This document shows positions 16,552 through 25,749 of a stretch of DNA of 64,000 bases, piece by piece. Below the pieces are notes generated by a model that was not told the DNA's origin, ran no database searches, and worked only from the letters and a program-made list of their open reading frames with translations. The position numbers and the translations under genes were made by a program. Positions within the stretch are counted from its first letter, which is position 1. Every line of letters begins with the position of its first letter. Source of the DNA: Falsiroseomonas oleicola (GTDB lineage Bacteria > Pseudomonadota > Alphaproteobacteria > Acetobacterales > Acetobacteraceae); contig NZ_JAERQM010000005.1 in NCBI RefSeq assembly GCF_019029495.1, forward strand, positions 1-64,000, given 5' to 3'.

Positions 16552-17529
16552 ATGCGCCGCCGTCAATTGCCCGTTATCGCGGCACTCGCCGCCTTTGCCG
16601 CCAGCAGTGAATCCCGGGCGCAGCCCGCCTGGCCCAGTCGGACCATCCGCCTGATCGTCACATTCCCACCCGGCGGCTCCTCCGACATCGTGGCGCGGGT
16701 GCTGGCGGAGGTGCTGTCCCAGCGCCTGCCGCAGCGGGTGATCGTGGAGAACCGGCCCGGCGCCGGCGGGACGCTGGGCGCGGCCTATGTCGCCAGCCAG
16801 CCGGCCGATGGGCTGACGCTGATGCTGTCCAACACCGCGCCCATCGTCACCTCTCCGCCCATCTATGCCAACGTGCCCTATGATCCGGTCGGCGGCTTCA
16901 CGCACATTGCCTATATCGGCGCGACGCCGCTGGTGGTGGTGGTGAACCCGCGGCTGGTGCCGGCCACCGACCTCGCCGGGCTGATCGCCTGGATCAAGGC
17001 GCAGGCGGCCCCGCCGGGCTATGGCAGCTCCGGCGCCGGCTCCGTCGCGCATATCTTCGGCGAGGCCTTCATGGCGAAGACCGGTGCGCAGCTGACCCAT
17101 GTGCCCTATCGCGGCAGCGCGCCGATGCAGGCGGACCTGCTGGGCGGCGCCATCCCGCTGTCCTTCGACACGCTGCCGCAGAATGTGGAGAACATCCGTG
17201 CCGGCCGGCTGCGCGCCATCGCCATCACCGCCCCGGCGCGGCAGGAGATGGCCCCCGAGGTGCCAACCACGGCCGAGGCCGGTTTTCCCGATCTGCTGGC
17301 GGAGAACTGGCTCGGCCTGGCCGGTCCCGCCGGGCTACCGGCAGCGATCGTCGCGAAGCTGCATGCCGAGACCATGGCGGCGCTCGATTCGCCGCTGATG
17401 CGCAGCCGCATCCTGGAACATGGCATCGCCATGCGACCGATGACCCAGCCGCAATTCACGCAGTATGTGGCGGATGAGGTGCGCGTGGTCGGCGGCGCGG
17501 TGAAGGCGCTTGGCCTGACCGCCCAATGA
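16552..17529 (+). CDS. Bug/TctC-type periplasmic receptor
   Basis: A 325-residue receptor: a signal with RRRQLPVIAALAAFAAS and cleavage near SRAQP, then RLIVTFPPGGSSDIVAR, VENRPGAGGTLGAAY, PADGLTLML and HVPYRGSAPMQ. GAGGA lies eight bases before the ATG at 16552 and only two before an in-frame ATG at 16546, so the later start is preferred. It diverges from the isomerase-like gene (start 16479) and overlaps the BMP-like gene by four bases (ATGA), coupling a periplasmic receptor to a protein of ABC-receptor fold. Confidence 0.93.
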   Translation: MRRRQLPVIAALAAFAASSESRAQPAWPSRTIRLIVTFPPGGSSDIVARVLAEVLSQRLPQRVIVENRPGAGGTLGAAYVASQPADGLTLMLSNTAPIVTSPPIYANVPYDPVGGFTHIAYIGATPLVVVVNPRLVPATDLAGLIAWIKAQAAPPGYGSSGAGSVAHIFGEAFMAKTGAQLTHVPYRGSAPMQADLLGGAIPLSFDTLPQNVENIRAGRLRAIAITAPARQEMAPEVPTTAEAGFPDLLAENWLGLAGPAGLPAAIVAKLHAETMAALDSPLMRSRILEHGIAMRPMTQPQFTQYVADEVRVVGGAVKALGLTAQ

Positions 17530-18431
17530 GCAGCCTGCCGCGCGTCGTGGCCGTGCTGTTCGGCCAGCCCGGCGCCGGCGCCTTCAACCAGGCCGGCGTC
17601 GAGGGTTTGGCGCGCGCAGAGGCCCTGCCGGTGGCGATCGAGACGCTGTGGGAGCCGGTGCCCGCCCGGCGCACTGAGACCATCGAGGCTGCGGCGCAAC
17701 GTGCCGACCTGGTGATCGCCCATGGCGGGCAGGGGGAGCAGGCGGTGGCGGCGGTGGCGCCCGCCTTCCCCGATGTCGCCTTCGCCGTCACCCAGGGCCG
17801 CATCACCGGCCCCAATATCGCGGGCTTCGAAGTGTTGCAGGAACAGTCGGCCTTCCTGGCCGGTGTGCTGGCCGGCTGGTGGATCGCGCCGGGCGGCGTG
17901 GCCGCGCATCTGTCCGGCGAACCAGTGCCCCCTGGGCTGCGCGGCCGCGCCGGCTTCGCCGCTGGGCTGGCCCATGCGAATCCGGGCGCGCGCTTCCTGA
18001 CCGGCTTCTGCGGCAACCAGCACGACCCGGAACTGGCGGGGCGCTGGACGGCAGGCCAGGCGGCGGCGGGGGCGACCCTTCAATTCGCCATGCTGGACGG
18101 CGGCCGCGCCGGGGCCATCGCCGCCTGCAAGGCCGCCGGGATGCGCGCCATCGGCAATGTGCGCGACTGGACGGCGGATGACGCTGTCTTCCTCGCCTCC
18201 GCCATCGCCGACAATGGGGTGGCGATGGTCGCGGCGATCAAGGCCTTCCTGGCCAACCGATTCGCGGACCGGCGGATCGGCCTGGAAGCGCCGGAGGCCG
18301 TGCGGCTGGCGCTGGCCGCCGATGTGCCCGCCGACCTCGCCGCGCGGCTGGAGGTACTGCGCGGCGCGATCCTGTCCGGTGCCGTCAGGGTGCCGGAGGA
18401 ATGGGCGGGGGAGGCGTGGGCGCCGCCGTGA
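17526..18431 (+). CDS. BMP/PnrA-like ligand-binding protein without signal peptide
   Basis: A 301-residue protein resembling the BMP (PnrA/Med) family of nucleoside-binding ABC receptors: GQPGAGAFNQAGVEGL, IAHGGQGEQAVAAVAPAFPDV, AGFEVLQEQSAFLAGVLAG. BMP receptors are normally lipoproteins or secreted. Here the N-terminus (MSSLPRVVAVLFGQPG) goes straight into the first strand, with no signal or lipobox. The protein should therefore stay in the cytoplasm, possibly as a ligand sensor or nucleoside-handling protein. The purine-related cluster next door fits. Its last 47 bases overlap the convergent mscL gene. Confidence 0.82.
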   Translation: MSSLPRVVAVLFGQPGAGAFNQAGVEGLARAEALPVAIETLWEPVPARRTETIEAAAQRADLVIAHGGQGEQAVAAVAPAFPDVAFAVTQGRITGPNIAGFEVLQEQSAFLAGVLAGWWIAPGGVAAHLSGEPVPPGLRGRAGFAAGLAHANPGARFLTGFCGNQHDPELAGRWTAGQAAAGATLQFAMLDGGRAGAIAACKAAGMRAIGNVRDWTADDAVFLASAIADNGVAMVAAIKAFLANRFADRRIGLEAPEAVRLALAADVPADLAARLEVLRGAILSGAVRVPEEWAGEAWAPP

Positions 18432-18870
18432 CCGGGCGGGCGCGCAGCTCCGCCAGGATTTCCGCCAGCAGCTTGTCGGTGGAGGAGGGACCCTTCACCG
18501 CCTCCTGCCGGATGCGCAGCTTGGTCAGCACCTTCAGCAACCAGAAGATCGCCATCGCCACGATCAGGAACTTGATGATGGCGTTGATGAAGCGGCCGAT
18601 GGCCAGCACCGCCGCGCCACCTTCCCGCGTCGCCTCCAGCGAAGGCCGGCGTTCGCCGCTCAGCACGATGAAGAGATTCGAGAAATCGATCCCGCCGATC
18701 AGCAGACCGATGATGGGGTTGATCAGATCCTCCACCAGGCTGCCGACGATGGTGGTGAAGGCGGCGCCGATGACGATGCCGACGGCCAGGTCCACCACGC
18801 TGCCGCGCATGATGAAGGACTTGAACTCGGTCAGCCAGGCGGGCTCGTTGATCGGAATGGGCAGTTTCAC
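18385..18870 (-). CDS. mscL: Large-conductance mechanosensitive channel MscL
   Basis: A 161-residue homopentameric inner-membrane channel that releases solutes on osmotic downshock. The diagnostic N-terminal block is present (FKSFIMRGSVVDLAVGIVIG, then a helix ending NPIIGLLIGG), as is the second helix, FINAIIKFLIVAMAIFWLL. The C-terminal helix is followed by a Pro-rich tail (TPPPPIPPAP), longer than in E. coli. The start is GTG at 18870 with GGAG seven bases ahead. The gene overlaps the 3-prime end of the BMP-like gene tail to tail by 47 bases, and this region encodes the Pro-rich tail. Confidence 0.95.
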   Translation of the reverse strand: MKLPIPINEPAWLTEFKSFIMRGSVVDLAVGIVIGAAFTTIVGSLVEDLINPIIGLLIGGIDFSNLFIVLSGERRPSLEATREGGAAVLAIGRFINAIIKFLIVAMAIFWLLKVLTKLRIRQEAVKGPSSTDKLLAEILAELRARPVTAAPTPPPPIPPAP

Positions 18871-18945
18871 GGCAGCGCTCCTTGTTCGCGCCGCCAGGGT
18901 GCGGCGCCTTGCGGCGCCGCGCCAGTCAGGACTGCGCGCGTGGGG

Positions 18946-20241
18946 TTATTCCGCGCCACACCAGCCCGCGATCAGCGCCGCCACCACGGCGACTCCGCGT
19001 TGGTAGTCCGCCACATCCACCCATTCATCCCGCCCGCCATTCTGCGTCAGGTCGCCGCAGAGCGGGCCGAGGCCGACGCAGGGGATGCCCGACTGCACCA
19101 TCGGATTGCGGATGTCGGAGGAGGTGTGCAGCGGGTTGATCTCCGGCGCCGTGCCGGTGCCACGCAGCACCGCGGCGCTGGTCTCGACCCAGAGCGGATG
19201 GTCCAGCGGCACCTCCGCCCCGGTGACGCCGGACAGGAAGGTGACTTCCAGATCCAGATCGGGGTCGGCGGCCTGGGCCTCGGCCAGCGTGGCTTCCACC
19301 GCGGCCTTCACATCGGCCAGCTTCTCCCCGGGCGGGAAGGACAGGGCGCAGGACAGTTGCACGGCCGGCGGCACGCGCGCGGCGCGGCCATCGCCCAGCG
19401 TCTTGAAGTCGCCGACCAGCAGATTGGTGCTGCGTCCGATCGCCGCATCCAGCGCCGGATGATGCACGCTGGCGCCACGCTTCGCATCCAGGGCGCGCAG
19501 CGCGGCCAGCACCACGGTGGCCTTGTCGATCGGGTTGATCGCGGTATGGGCGAAGGCGGCATGGCCCGGCTCGTTCGTCGCCGGCAGGCGGCCCTTCACG
19601 ACGATGCGGAAGACGAGCTGGCCGGAGGCGAGTGCCTTCACCTCCCGCATGCCCACGCCGGATTCGGCCGGGTGCAGATAGACCGCGGCATCGGCGGTGA
19701 CGCCGCCATGCAGCAGCGCATGCACGCCGCGCGCATGGCGCTTCGACGGCGTGGAGGCAAGGATGACATCGCCCTTCGGCGTGACCCCGGCGGCGAGCAC
19801 CGCGCGCAGCGCCTCCACCATCGTGGCGACGCCCGCCAGGTCATCCGCCACGCCCCAGCCATGGATGCGACCGTTGTCGACCTCACCGGCCATCGGGTCG
19901 TGCAGCCAGCCATGCTGCGGGTTGAAGGGCTCGCCATCCGGATGGGCGAAGAAGATCACGCTGCGGCCGCCGCCGGTGCCGGGGAAGCGGGCGAGCACCG
20001 CCGCGCGTTCCTCCGCCGCGATGGTCGCATCGCTGGCGAATTCGTCGCGCAGCACGATGCTGCAGGGCTGGTAGCGCCGGGTCTCGACGATGCAGCCGAG
20101 ATCCTCCAGCGCCGAGGCGAGGCGCGCCTGCACCGCCTCCTCGCCGCCCGATTGCAGCCGGATCAGGTCGCGCAGGAAGGTGACCGCTGCCTCGCTCCCC
20201 GCTTCCGCCGCCTGGTCCACGCGTGCCGCGATGCCGTCCAT
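18946..20241 (-). CDS. M20-family peptidase-like protein with altered active site
   Basis: A 431-residue M20/M28-type fold. It has FFAHPDGEP with the first His (about 100) and Asp (102), and HGWGVADDLAGVATMVEAL with the bridging Asp. Where active M20 enzymes have the Glu-Glu pair (general base and metal ligand), it reads STPSKRHARG at about 163-171, with no acidic residue. A late LHTSSDIRNP carries the C-terminal His. It may be an inactive homologue, a binding protein or an enzyme with other chemistry. The ATG at 20241 is preceded by AGGAAGAAG. It diverges from the peptide ABC operon, which would fit a link to imported peptides. Confidence 0.8.
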   Translation of the reverse strand: MDGIAARVDQAAEAGSEAAVTFLRDLIRLQSGGEEAVQARLASALEDLGCIVETRRYQPCSIVLRDEFASDATIAAEERAAVLARFPGTGGGRSVIFFAHPDGEPFNPQHGWLHDPMAGEVDNGRIHGWGVADDLAGVATMVEALRAVLAAGVTPKGDVILASTPSKRHARGVHALLHGGVTADAAVYLHPAESGVGMREVKALASGQLVFRIVVKGRLPATNEPGHAAFAHTAINPIDKATVVLAALRALDAKRGASVHHPALDAAIGRSTNLLVGDFKTLGDGRAARVPPAVQLSCALSFPPGEKLADVKAAVEATLAEAQAADPDLDLEVTFLSGVTGAEVPLDHPLWVETSAAVLRGTGTAPEINPLHTSSDIRNPMVQSGIPCVGLGPLCGDLTQNGGRDEWVDVADYQRGVAVVAALIAGWCGAE

Positions 20242-20416
20242 CTGGGTCTTCTTCCTGTCTGCGCGGCGCCACCTTACCGGCTGCCGCGCGCGGGGCAACG
20301 GGGGCTGTGCGCCGGGCGTGCGTATACAGTAAGTGATTGGTGTTTCAGGACTTGCCGCGGTGCACAGCTTGCGTCCATGCTCGCATCAACGGTTCACGAA
20401 CACAGGGGGCTTGGCG

Positions 20417-21964
20417 ATGGATGGGATGTTCGGGCGGCGCGCCGCCATGTCGGGCCTTGCGGGCATTCTGGCCGCGGCATCGCTGCCGCGCAGCGCCGGG
20501 GCGCAGCCGCGTGGCACGGTCACGGCCTCGCTGCTCGGCAATCTGCCCAATATCCATCCCTGGCATGTCGGCAATGTGGAAACCGGCGCGGCGAATCTGC
20601 TGGCCTATTCCAACCTGCTGAAGGTGGGGCCGGACGGCACGCTGGTGCCGGACCTCGCCGTGGCGCTGCCGCAGATCACCGATGACGGGTTGAACTACAC
20701 CTTCGAGCTGCGGCGCGACGTGCGCTTCCACAATGGCGACCGGCTGACGGCGGACGACGTGCTGTACAGCTACGAGCAATACCTCGCCACCGGCCGCCGC
20801 CGCGGCAATCTGCGGCGCTTCATCAGCAATGTGACGAAGGATGGCGACCATGTCGTCAAGGTGACGCTGCGCGATCCCTGGGTCGGCTGGATGCGGCTGA
20901 TGGGCTATGAGGCGGCCATCGTCCGTCGCGGCACCGATGTGGCGAATGAAGGCGCGACCGGCGAGAACCTGTATCGCGGCAGCCGCACCGCCGGCTGCGG
21001 CCCCTTCATCCCGAAAAGCTTCCAGGCCGATGTCGGCGTGGAGTTCGAGGCTTTCCCCGACTACTTCGGTGGCGCGCCCGCGACGCAGACCATCAAGCTG
21101 GTGCGCATTCCCGATGCGGCGACGCAGCTCGCCAATCTGCGCACCGGCACCGTCGATATCATCTCCAACTGCCCGCCGAAGGATTTCGCGCCGGTGCGGC
21201 AGGAGCCTGGCTTCGGCGGTGCGGTGCGGCCTTCCGCCGGCATCTTCTACATGCCGATGAATGTCGCCAAGGCGCCCTTCGACAATGTGCATCTGCGCCG
21301 CGCCGTCGCCTGCGCCGTGGATCGCGACTATATCTGCGAGGAAATCTATTCCGGCCTGGTCACCGCCAGCGCCCTGCCGGCCTCGCCGAACGAGTTCTGG
21401 TATGAGGAGGATCTGGCGAAGCAGTTCGCCTATGATCCCGACCGCGCCAAGTTCCACCTGCGCGCCGCCGGCATGCCGCGCGGCTTCGCCTTCGAGGCGA
21501 TCGTGCCCGTGCCCTCGGCCTATGTGGAGGCGCGGGAGGCGGCGGTGGTGATGCAGGCGAACCTCGCCGAGGTCGGCATCCGCATGAACATCCGCCAGAC
21601 CGACTTCGTCAGCATGTACCGCAGCGCGCAGAATGGCGACTGGCAGGCCTTCCCGCATCCTTCGATGCAGTCCTCGGTGGAGGACTATCTGATCTGGAAC
21701 AACTACCACAAGGATGGCAACCAGGCGCGCTGGATGGGCTATCGCAACCCGGCCTATGACACCGCGGTGATGGAGAGCTTCCGCTACCTGGACGAGGCGC
21801 GGAAGAAGCCGGCGCTGCGCAAGGTGTCCGAAATCCTGGTGGAGGATTGCCCGGCGCTGTGGATCGGGCGGCTCAACGCCTATCACCTGTGGCGCGCGGA
21901 TATCTCGGGCTTCGGGCCGCGCTACTCCTATTTCATGGACCTGACCTCGGCCAGGAAAGGCTGA
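20417..21964 (+). CDS. Peptide ABC transporter substrate-binding protein (SBP_bac_5)
   Basis: A 515-residue DppA/OppA-type receptor. Residues 1-30 form a signal with a twin-arginine-like start (GRRAAMSGLAGILAAAS) and cleavage near AGAQP. The body has DGLNYTFELRRDVRFHNGD and LTADDVLYSYEQYLA, hallmarks of the family, and a late WIGRLNAYHLWRADISGF. It delivers peptides or similar solutes to the permease encoded just downstream. GGGGG nine bases before the ATG marks the start. It is the first gene of a six-gene operon; the 175 bases before it face the divergent M20 gene and should hold both promoters. Confidence 0.93.
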   Translation: MDGMFGRRAAMSGLAGILAAASLPRSAGAQPRGTVTASLLGNLPNIHPWHVGNVETGAANLLAYSNLLKVGPDGTLVPDLAVALPQITDDGLNYTFELRRDVRFHNGDRLTADDVLYSYEQYLATGRRRGNLRRFISNVTKDGDHVVKVTLRDPWVGWMRLMGYEAAIVRRGTDVANEGATGENLYRGSRTAGCGPFIPKSFQADVGVEFEAFPDYFGGAPATQTIKLVRIPDAATQLANLRTGTVDIISNCPPKDFAPVRQEPGFGGAVRPSAGIFYMPMNVAKAPFDNVHLRRAVACAVDRDYICEEIYSGLVTASALPASPNEFWYEEDLAKQFAYDPDRAKFHLRAAGMPRGFAFEAIVPVPSAYVEAREAAVVMQANLAEVGIRMNIRQTDFVSMYRSAQNGDWQAFPHPSMQSSVEDYLIWNNYHKDGNQARWMGYRNPAYDTAVMESFRYLDEARKKPALRKVSEILVEDCPALWIGRLNAYHLWRADISGFGPRYSYFMDLTSARKG

Positions 21965-21979
21965 GGGCAAGAAGGGCTG

Positions 21980-22921
21980 ATGGCGAACTTTCTTCTCGGC
22001 CGCGCGGCGACGCTGGCGCTGGTGCTGTTCGGCGCCAGCGTGCTGATCTTCCTGGTGGTCCGCGCCCTGCCGGGCGACCCCGCCATCGCCATGATGACGA
22101 GCAACGCGACGCCGGAGGAAATCCAGGCGATGCGGGAGGCGATCGGCCTGCATCTGCCGCTGTGGCAGCAGTATTTCACCTGGGTCGGCGGTGCGGTGAC
22201 CGGCGATCTCGGCCGCTCCTTCATGTATTCCACCGGCGTCGCGGGGCTGATCGCGGAACGCTTTCCGGTGACGCTGCATGTCTCGCTGGTGGCGCTGGCG
22301 ATCGCCATGGCCATCGCGATTCCAGCCGGCGTGCTCTCGGCGCGCTACAAGGGCGGGCCGATCGATCATCTGTTCCGCATCGTGGCGATGATCGGCATTT
22401 CCATGCCGGTCTTCTGGCAGGGGCTGCTGAGCATCCTCCTCTTCGCCGTGATCCTCGGCTGGCTGCCGCCGGGTGGGTACCAGCCGCTGTCGGCGGGCAT
22501 CGGCCTGTCCACGGCCCATATCATCCTGCCGGCGGTGGCGCTGGGCACCGCCTATGCCGCGACCATCACGCGCATGCTGCGCTCCTCCATGCTGGACGTG
22601 CTGGGGCGGGAGCATATCGCGGTGGCGCGCGCCCATGGCGTGCCGGAACGCACCATCATCTGGACCGACGCTTTCCGGAATGCGCTGATCCCGACGCTGA
22701 CTGCCGCGGGCTTTTCCTTCGGCTACCTGTTGGCCGGCGCGGTGTTGACGGAGGTGATCTTCAACCTGCCGGGCATGGGGCGACTGCTGTATGAGAGCAT
22801 TCTGTCGCGCGACTATCCGCTGGTGCAGGGACTGGTCCTGCTGAATGTCACGCTCTTCGTGCTGATCAACTTCGGCATGGATGCGCTCTACGCCATTCTC
22901 GATCCCCGGATTCGCCGATGA
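21980..22921 (+). CDS. Peptide ABC transporter permease (DppB-type)
   Basis: A 313-residue inner-membrane permease. It has the N-terminal helix followed by RALPGDPAIAMM, a typical DppB opening, about six membrane helices, and the cytoplasmic coupling loop EHIAVARAHGVPERTIIW (EAA-like), then FSFGYLLAGAVLTEVIFNLPG. It pairs with the DppC-type permease, which overlaps its stop by four bases. The ribosome site is AGAAGGG. Confidence 0.93.
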   Translation: MANFLLGRAATLALVLFGASVLIFLVVRALPGDPAIAMMTSNATPEEIQAMREAIGLHLPLWQQYFTWVGGAVTGDLGRSFMYSTGVAGLIAERFPVTLHVSLVALAIAMAIAIPAGVLSARYKGGPIDHLFRIVAMIGISMPVFWQGLLSILLFAVILGWLPPGGYQPLSAGIGLSTAHIILPAVALGTAYAATITRMLRSSMLDVLGREHIAVARAHGVPERTIIWTDAFRNALIPTLTAAGFSFGYLLAGAVLTEVIFNLPGMGRLLYESILSRDYPLVQGLVLLNVTLFVLINFGMDALYAILDPRIRR

Positions 22922-23829
22922 GCGCGACGCTGGCCGCACCGCGGCGCCCGAACCGCCTGTGGATGGTGATGAAGCGCGATCCGCTCGCGCTGGCCGCCTT
23001 CCTGTTCCTGCTGGTGCTGGTGGTCGTCGCCATCTTCCCGGAACAGATCGCCCAGTTCCTGCCCAACCGCCCCTCCCGCCTTCGCCTGCGGCCGCCGGAT
23101 GCCACCTTCTGGTTCGGCAGCGACCAGTTCGGTCGCGACATATTTTCCCGCTGCGTGCATGCGACGCGGGTTTCGCTGACGGTGGGGCTGACCACGGTGG
23201 GGATCGCGGTGGCCATCGGCGTGCCGCTGGGTGCCATCGCGGCCTTCCGCAGCCCGGGTTTTACGGACTCCGCCATCATGCGGGTGATGGATGTGCTGAT
23301 GGCTTTTCCGCCGATTGTGCTGGCCATCGCGGTGGTCGCGGCACTTGGCACCCAGGACCTGGAATTCGGCCCCTTCGTCATCCCGCATATCATGAAGGTC
23401 ATGGTGGTGATCGGGTTGCTGAACGCGCCGAAGGTCGCCCGCATCGTCCGCGCCGCCGTGCTGGTGGAGCGCAACGAGCAATATGTGATGGCGGAACGCG
23501 CGGTCGGCGCCAGCGAGACGCGCATCCTGTTCCGCGACGTGCTGCGCAACTGCGTCTCCCCGGTCGCGGTCTTCGCGACCCTGCTGGTGGCGACGTCCAT
23601 CCTCACCGAGGCCTCGCTCTCCTTCCTCGGCCTCGGCATCCAGCCGCCGGAGCCGAGCTGGGGCGGGATGCTGGCGGATAGCCGAACCTATGTGATGTCC
23701 GGCCAGTGGTGGCTGACCATCTTCCCCGGCCTGCTGATCTTCCTCACCGTCGTCGCCTTCAACCTCGCCGGCGACCTGCTGCGCGATGTGATGGACCCGG
23801 CGCAACTGACGCGGCGGGGCGATGCCTGA
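22918..23829 (+). CDS. Peptide ABC transporter permease (DppC-type)
   Basis: A 303-residue permease with the DppC N-terminal domain (MKRDPLALAAFLFLLVLV) and FWFGSDQFGRDIFSRCVHAT, the family signature before the transmembrane core. The coupling loop is QYVMAERAVGASETRILF, and the end has SLSFLGLGIQPPEPSWG. It forms the channel with the preceding permease. It overlaps that gene by four bases and the ATPase gene by eight. Confidence 0.93.
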   Translation: MSATLAAPRRPNRLWMVMKRDPLALAAFLFLLVLVVVAIFPEQIAQFLPNRPSRLRLRPPDATFWFGSDQFGRDIFSRCVHATRVSLTVGLTTVGIAVAIGVPLGAIAAFRSPGFTDSAIMRVMDVLMAFPPIVLAIAVVAALGTQDLEFGPFVIPHIMKVMVVIGLLNAPKVARIVRAAVLVERNEQYVMAERAVGASETRILFRDVLRNCVSPVAVFATLLVATSILTEASLSFLGLGIQPPEPSWGGMLADSRTYVMSGQWWLTIFPGLLIFLTVVAFNLAGDLLRDVMDPAQLTRRGDA

Positions 23830-24787
23830 GATGCTGTTCGAAGTGCGTGACCTGGTCACGCGATTCCGCAGCGAGGGCGGCGAGATCCGCCCCTCCCGCG
23901 GCGTGTCCTTCCACATCGCGGCGGGGGAGGTGCTGGGGCTGGTCGGCGAATCCGGCTCCGGCAAATCCGTCACCGCCCGCGCCTCGGTGCGCCTGCAGCA
24001 GCCGGAAAGCGCCACCATCGGCGGCGAGCTGTTTTTCCGCGGCCAGGACCTGCGCAAGCTGGATGCTGAGGCGCTGCGCGCGCTGCGCGCGAAACAGATC
24101 GCCATGGTGGTGCAGGACCCCGCCGCGGCGCTGAACCCCGTGATGACCATCGGCGACCAACTTTTCCGAATTCACCGCCTGCATGGCGGCAGCGAGTCGG
24201 AGGCGCGCGCGGCGGCGCTTTCGCTGCTGACGCGGATGCGTATCGCGGAGGCCGAAAGCCGGCTCTCGGCCTATCCGCACCAATTGTCGGGCGGCATGCG
24301 CCAGCGGGTGCTGATCGCCCTCGCGCTGATCTGCCGCCCCTCCCTGCTGATCGCGGACGAGCCCACCACGGCGCTGGACGTGACGGTGGAGGCCGAGATC
24401 CTGGCGCTGCTGGACGAGCTGCGCCGCGAACTCGGCATGGCGATGCTGATGATCTCCCACAACCTCTCCGTCATCGGCCGCATCTGCGACCGCGTCGCGG
24501 TGATGTATGCCGGACGGATCATGGAGGAGGGGCCGACCCAGGCCCTGCTGACGTCCCCGCGCCACCCTTACACCCGCGCCCTGCTGGCTTCCGTGCCGCG
24601 CGGCACCAAGGCGGATGGCCCGTTGCCCGCCATTCCCGGCGAGCCACCGGACCTCGCCCGCCTGCCGCCAGGCTGCCCCTTCCAGGCCCGCTGCCCCGGC
24701 GCCGAGGCCCGCTGCACGGAGGATCAGCCGCTGCGCGACATCGCCCCCGGCCGCAAGGCCGCCTGCTGGCGCGCGGAGGCCGCATGA
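23822..24787 (+). CDS. Peptide ABC transporter ATP-binding protein (DppD-type)
   Basis: A 321-residue ATPase. It shows Walker A GESGSGKS (42-49), Q-loop [14 protein letters not shown] signature LSGGM (155-159) and Walker B LLIADE (175-180). The C-terminal oligopeptide extension contains [14 protein letters not shown], a Cys-rich motif typical of DppD. It works as a heterodimer with the next ATPase. Overlaps of eight bases upstream and four downstream show tight translational coupling. Confidence 0.94.
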   Translation: MPEMLFEVRDLVTRFRSEGGEIRPSRGVSFHIAAGEVLGLVGESGSGKSVTARASVRLQQPESATIGGELFFRGQDLRKLDAEALRALRAKQIAMVVQDPAAALNPVMTIGDQLFRIHRLHGGSESEARAAALSLLTRMRIAEAESRLSAYPHQLSGGMRQRVLIALALICRPSLLIADEPTTALDVTVEAEILALLDELRRELGMAMLMISHNLSVIGRICDRVAVMYAGRIMEEGPTQALLTSPRHPYTRALLASVPRGTKADGPLPAIPGEPPDLARLPPGCPFQARCPGAEARCTEDQPLRDIAPGRKAACWRAEAA

Positions 24788-25749
24788 GCCCGCCACTGCT
24801 GACCCTCGACGGCGTTTCCCGCCACTACGCGACGAAGCCCTCCGTGCTCGGCCGGCTGCTGCCCAACCAGCCGGTGGTGCGTGCCGTGCAGGATGTGTCG
24901 CTGAGCATCGCCCGCACCGAAATCCTCGGCCTGGTCGGCGAAAGCGGCTCCGGCAAATCGACCCTCGGCCGTGTCGCTTTGGCGCTGGAACCGCCCACCG
25001 CCGGCACTGTGCTGTTCAACGGCGCGCCGCCCGCCGCCGACCTGCCCGGTTTTCGTCGCCGCGCGCAGATGGTGTTCCAGGACCCGCAGAGTTCGCTGAA
25101 CCGGTCGCTGACCATCGAGCGCATCCTGGAATCGCCGCTGGTCGTCCACCGCTTCGGCAACGCTGCCGCACGCCGCGCCCGCATCGCGCAATTGCTGGAA
25201 ACGGTGGGGCTGCGCGCCGACATGATGCGTCGCTACCCGCACGAGTTGTCGGGCGGCCAGCGCCAGCGCGTCGGCATCGCCCGTGCACTCGCCATAGAAC
25301 CCGCCTTCATCGTGCTGGATGAGCCGACAAGCGCGCTGGATGTCTCGATCCAGGCGCAGGTGGTGAACCTGCTGGTGGAATTGCAGCAGCGCCTGTCGCT
25401 GACCTATCTGTTCATCAGCCACGACCTGCGGCTGGTGCGCTGGCTCTGTGACCGGATCGCGGTGATGTATCTCGGCCGCATTGTCGAGATCGGCCCGGCC
25501 GAGGCGCTGTGGAACGCGCCGCGCCATCCCTATACCAAGGCGCTGCTCACCGCCGTGACGGCGGAGACGCTGGTGCCGCCGGAGGCCGCGGGCGACGTGC
25601 CCAGCCCGATCCGCCCGCCGCCCGGCTGCGCCTTCCACCCCCGCTGCCCTGCCGCCGGCCCGCGCTGTTCGCGGGACGCGCCGCGTGATGTGGCAGCGGG
25701 CGATGGCGTGATGGTGGCCTGCCATCTGCATGACGGGGGCGTCGCGTGA
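24784..25749 (+). CDS. Peptide ABC transporter ATP-binding protein (DppF-type)
   Basis: A 321-residue ATPase. Residues 1-38 include a DppF-like lead (HYATKPSVLGRLLPNQPVV). Then come Walker [10 protein letters not shown] (52-60), Q-loop VFQDPQSSLN, signature LSGGQ (155-159), Walker B FIVLDE (175-180) and the C-terminal CAFHPRCPAAGPRC motif. It completes the receptor, two-permease, two-ATPase transporter. Its stop overlaps the GST start. Confidence 0.94.
   Translation: MSPPLLTLDGVSRHYATKPSVLGRLLPNQPVVRAVQDVSLSIARTEILGLVGESGSGKSTLGRVALALEPPTAGTVLFNGAPPAADLPGFRRRAQMVFQDPQSSLNRSLTIERILESPLVVHRFGNAAARRARIAQLLETVGLRADMMRRYPHELSGGQRQRVGIARALAIEPAFIVLDEPTSALDVSIQAQVVNLLVELQQRLSLTYLFISHDLRLVRWLCDRIAVMYLGRIVEIGPAEALWNAPRHPYTKALLTAVTAETLVPPEAAGDVPSPIRPPPGCAFHPRCPAAGPRCSRDAPRDVAAGDGVMVACHLHDGGVA

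Noticed and set aside
20345-22939. An 864-residue open frame on the minus strand
   Set aside because: It mirrors the peptide receptor and permease genes and has His/Arg/Gln-rich composition with no domain or ribosome site.
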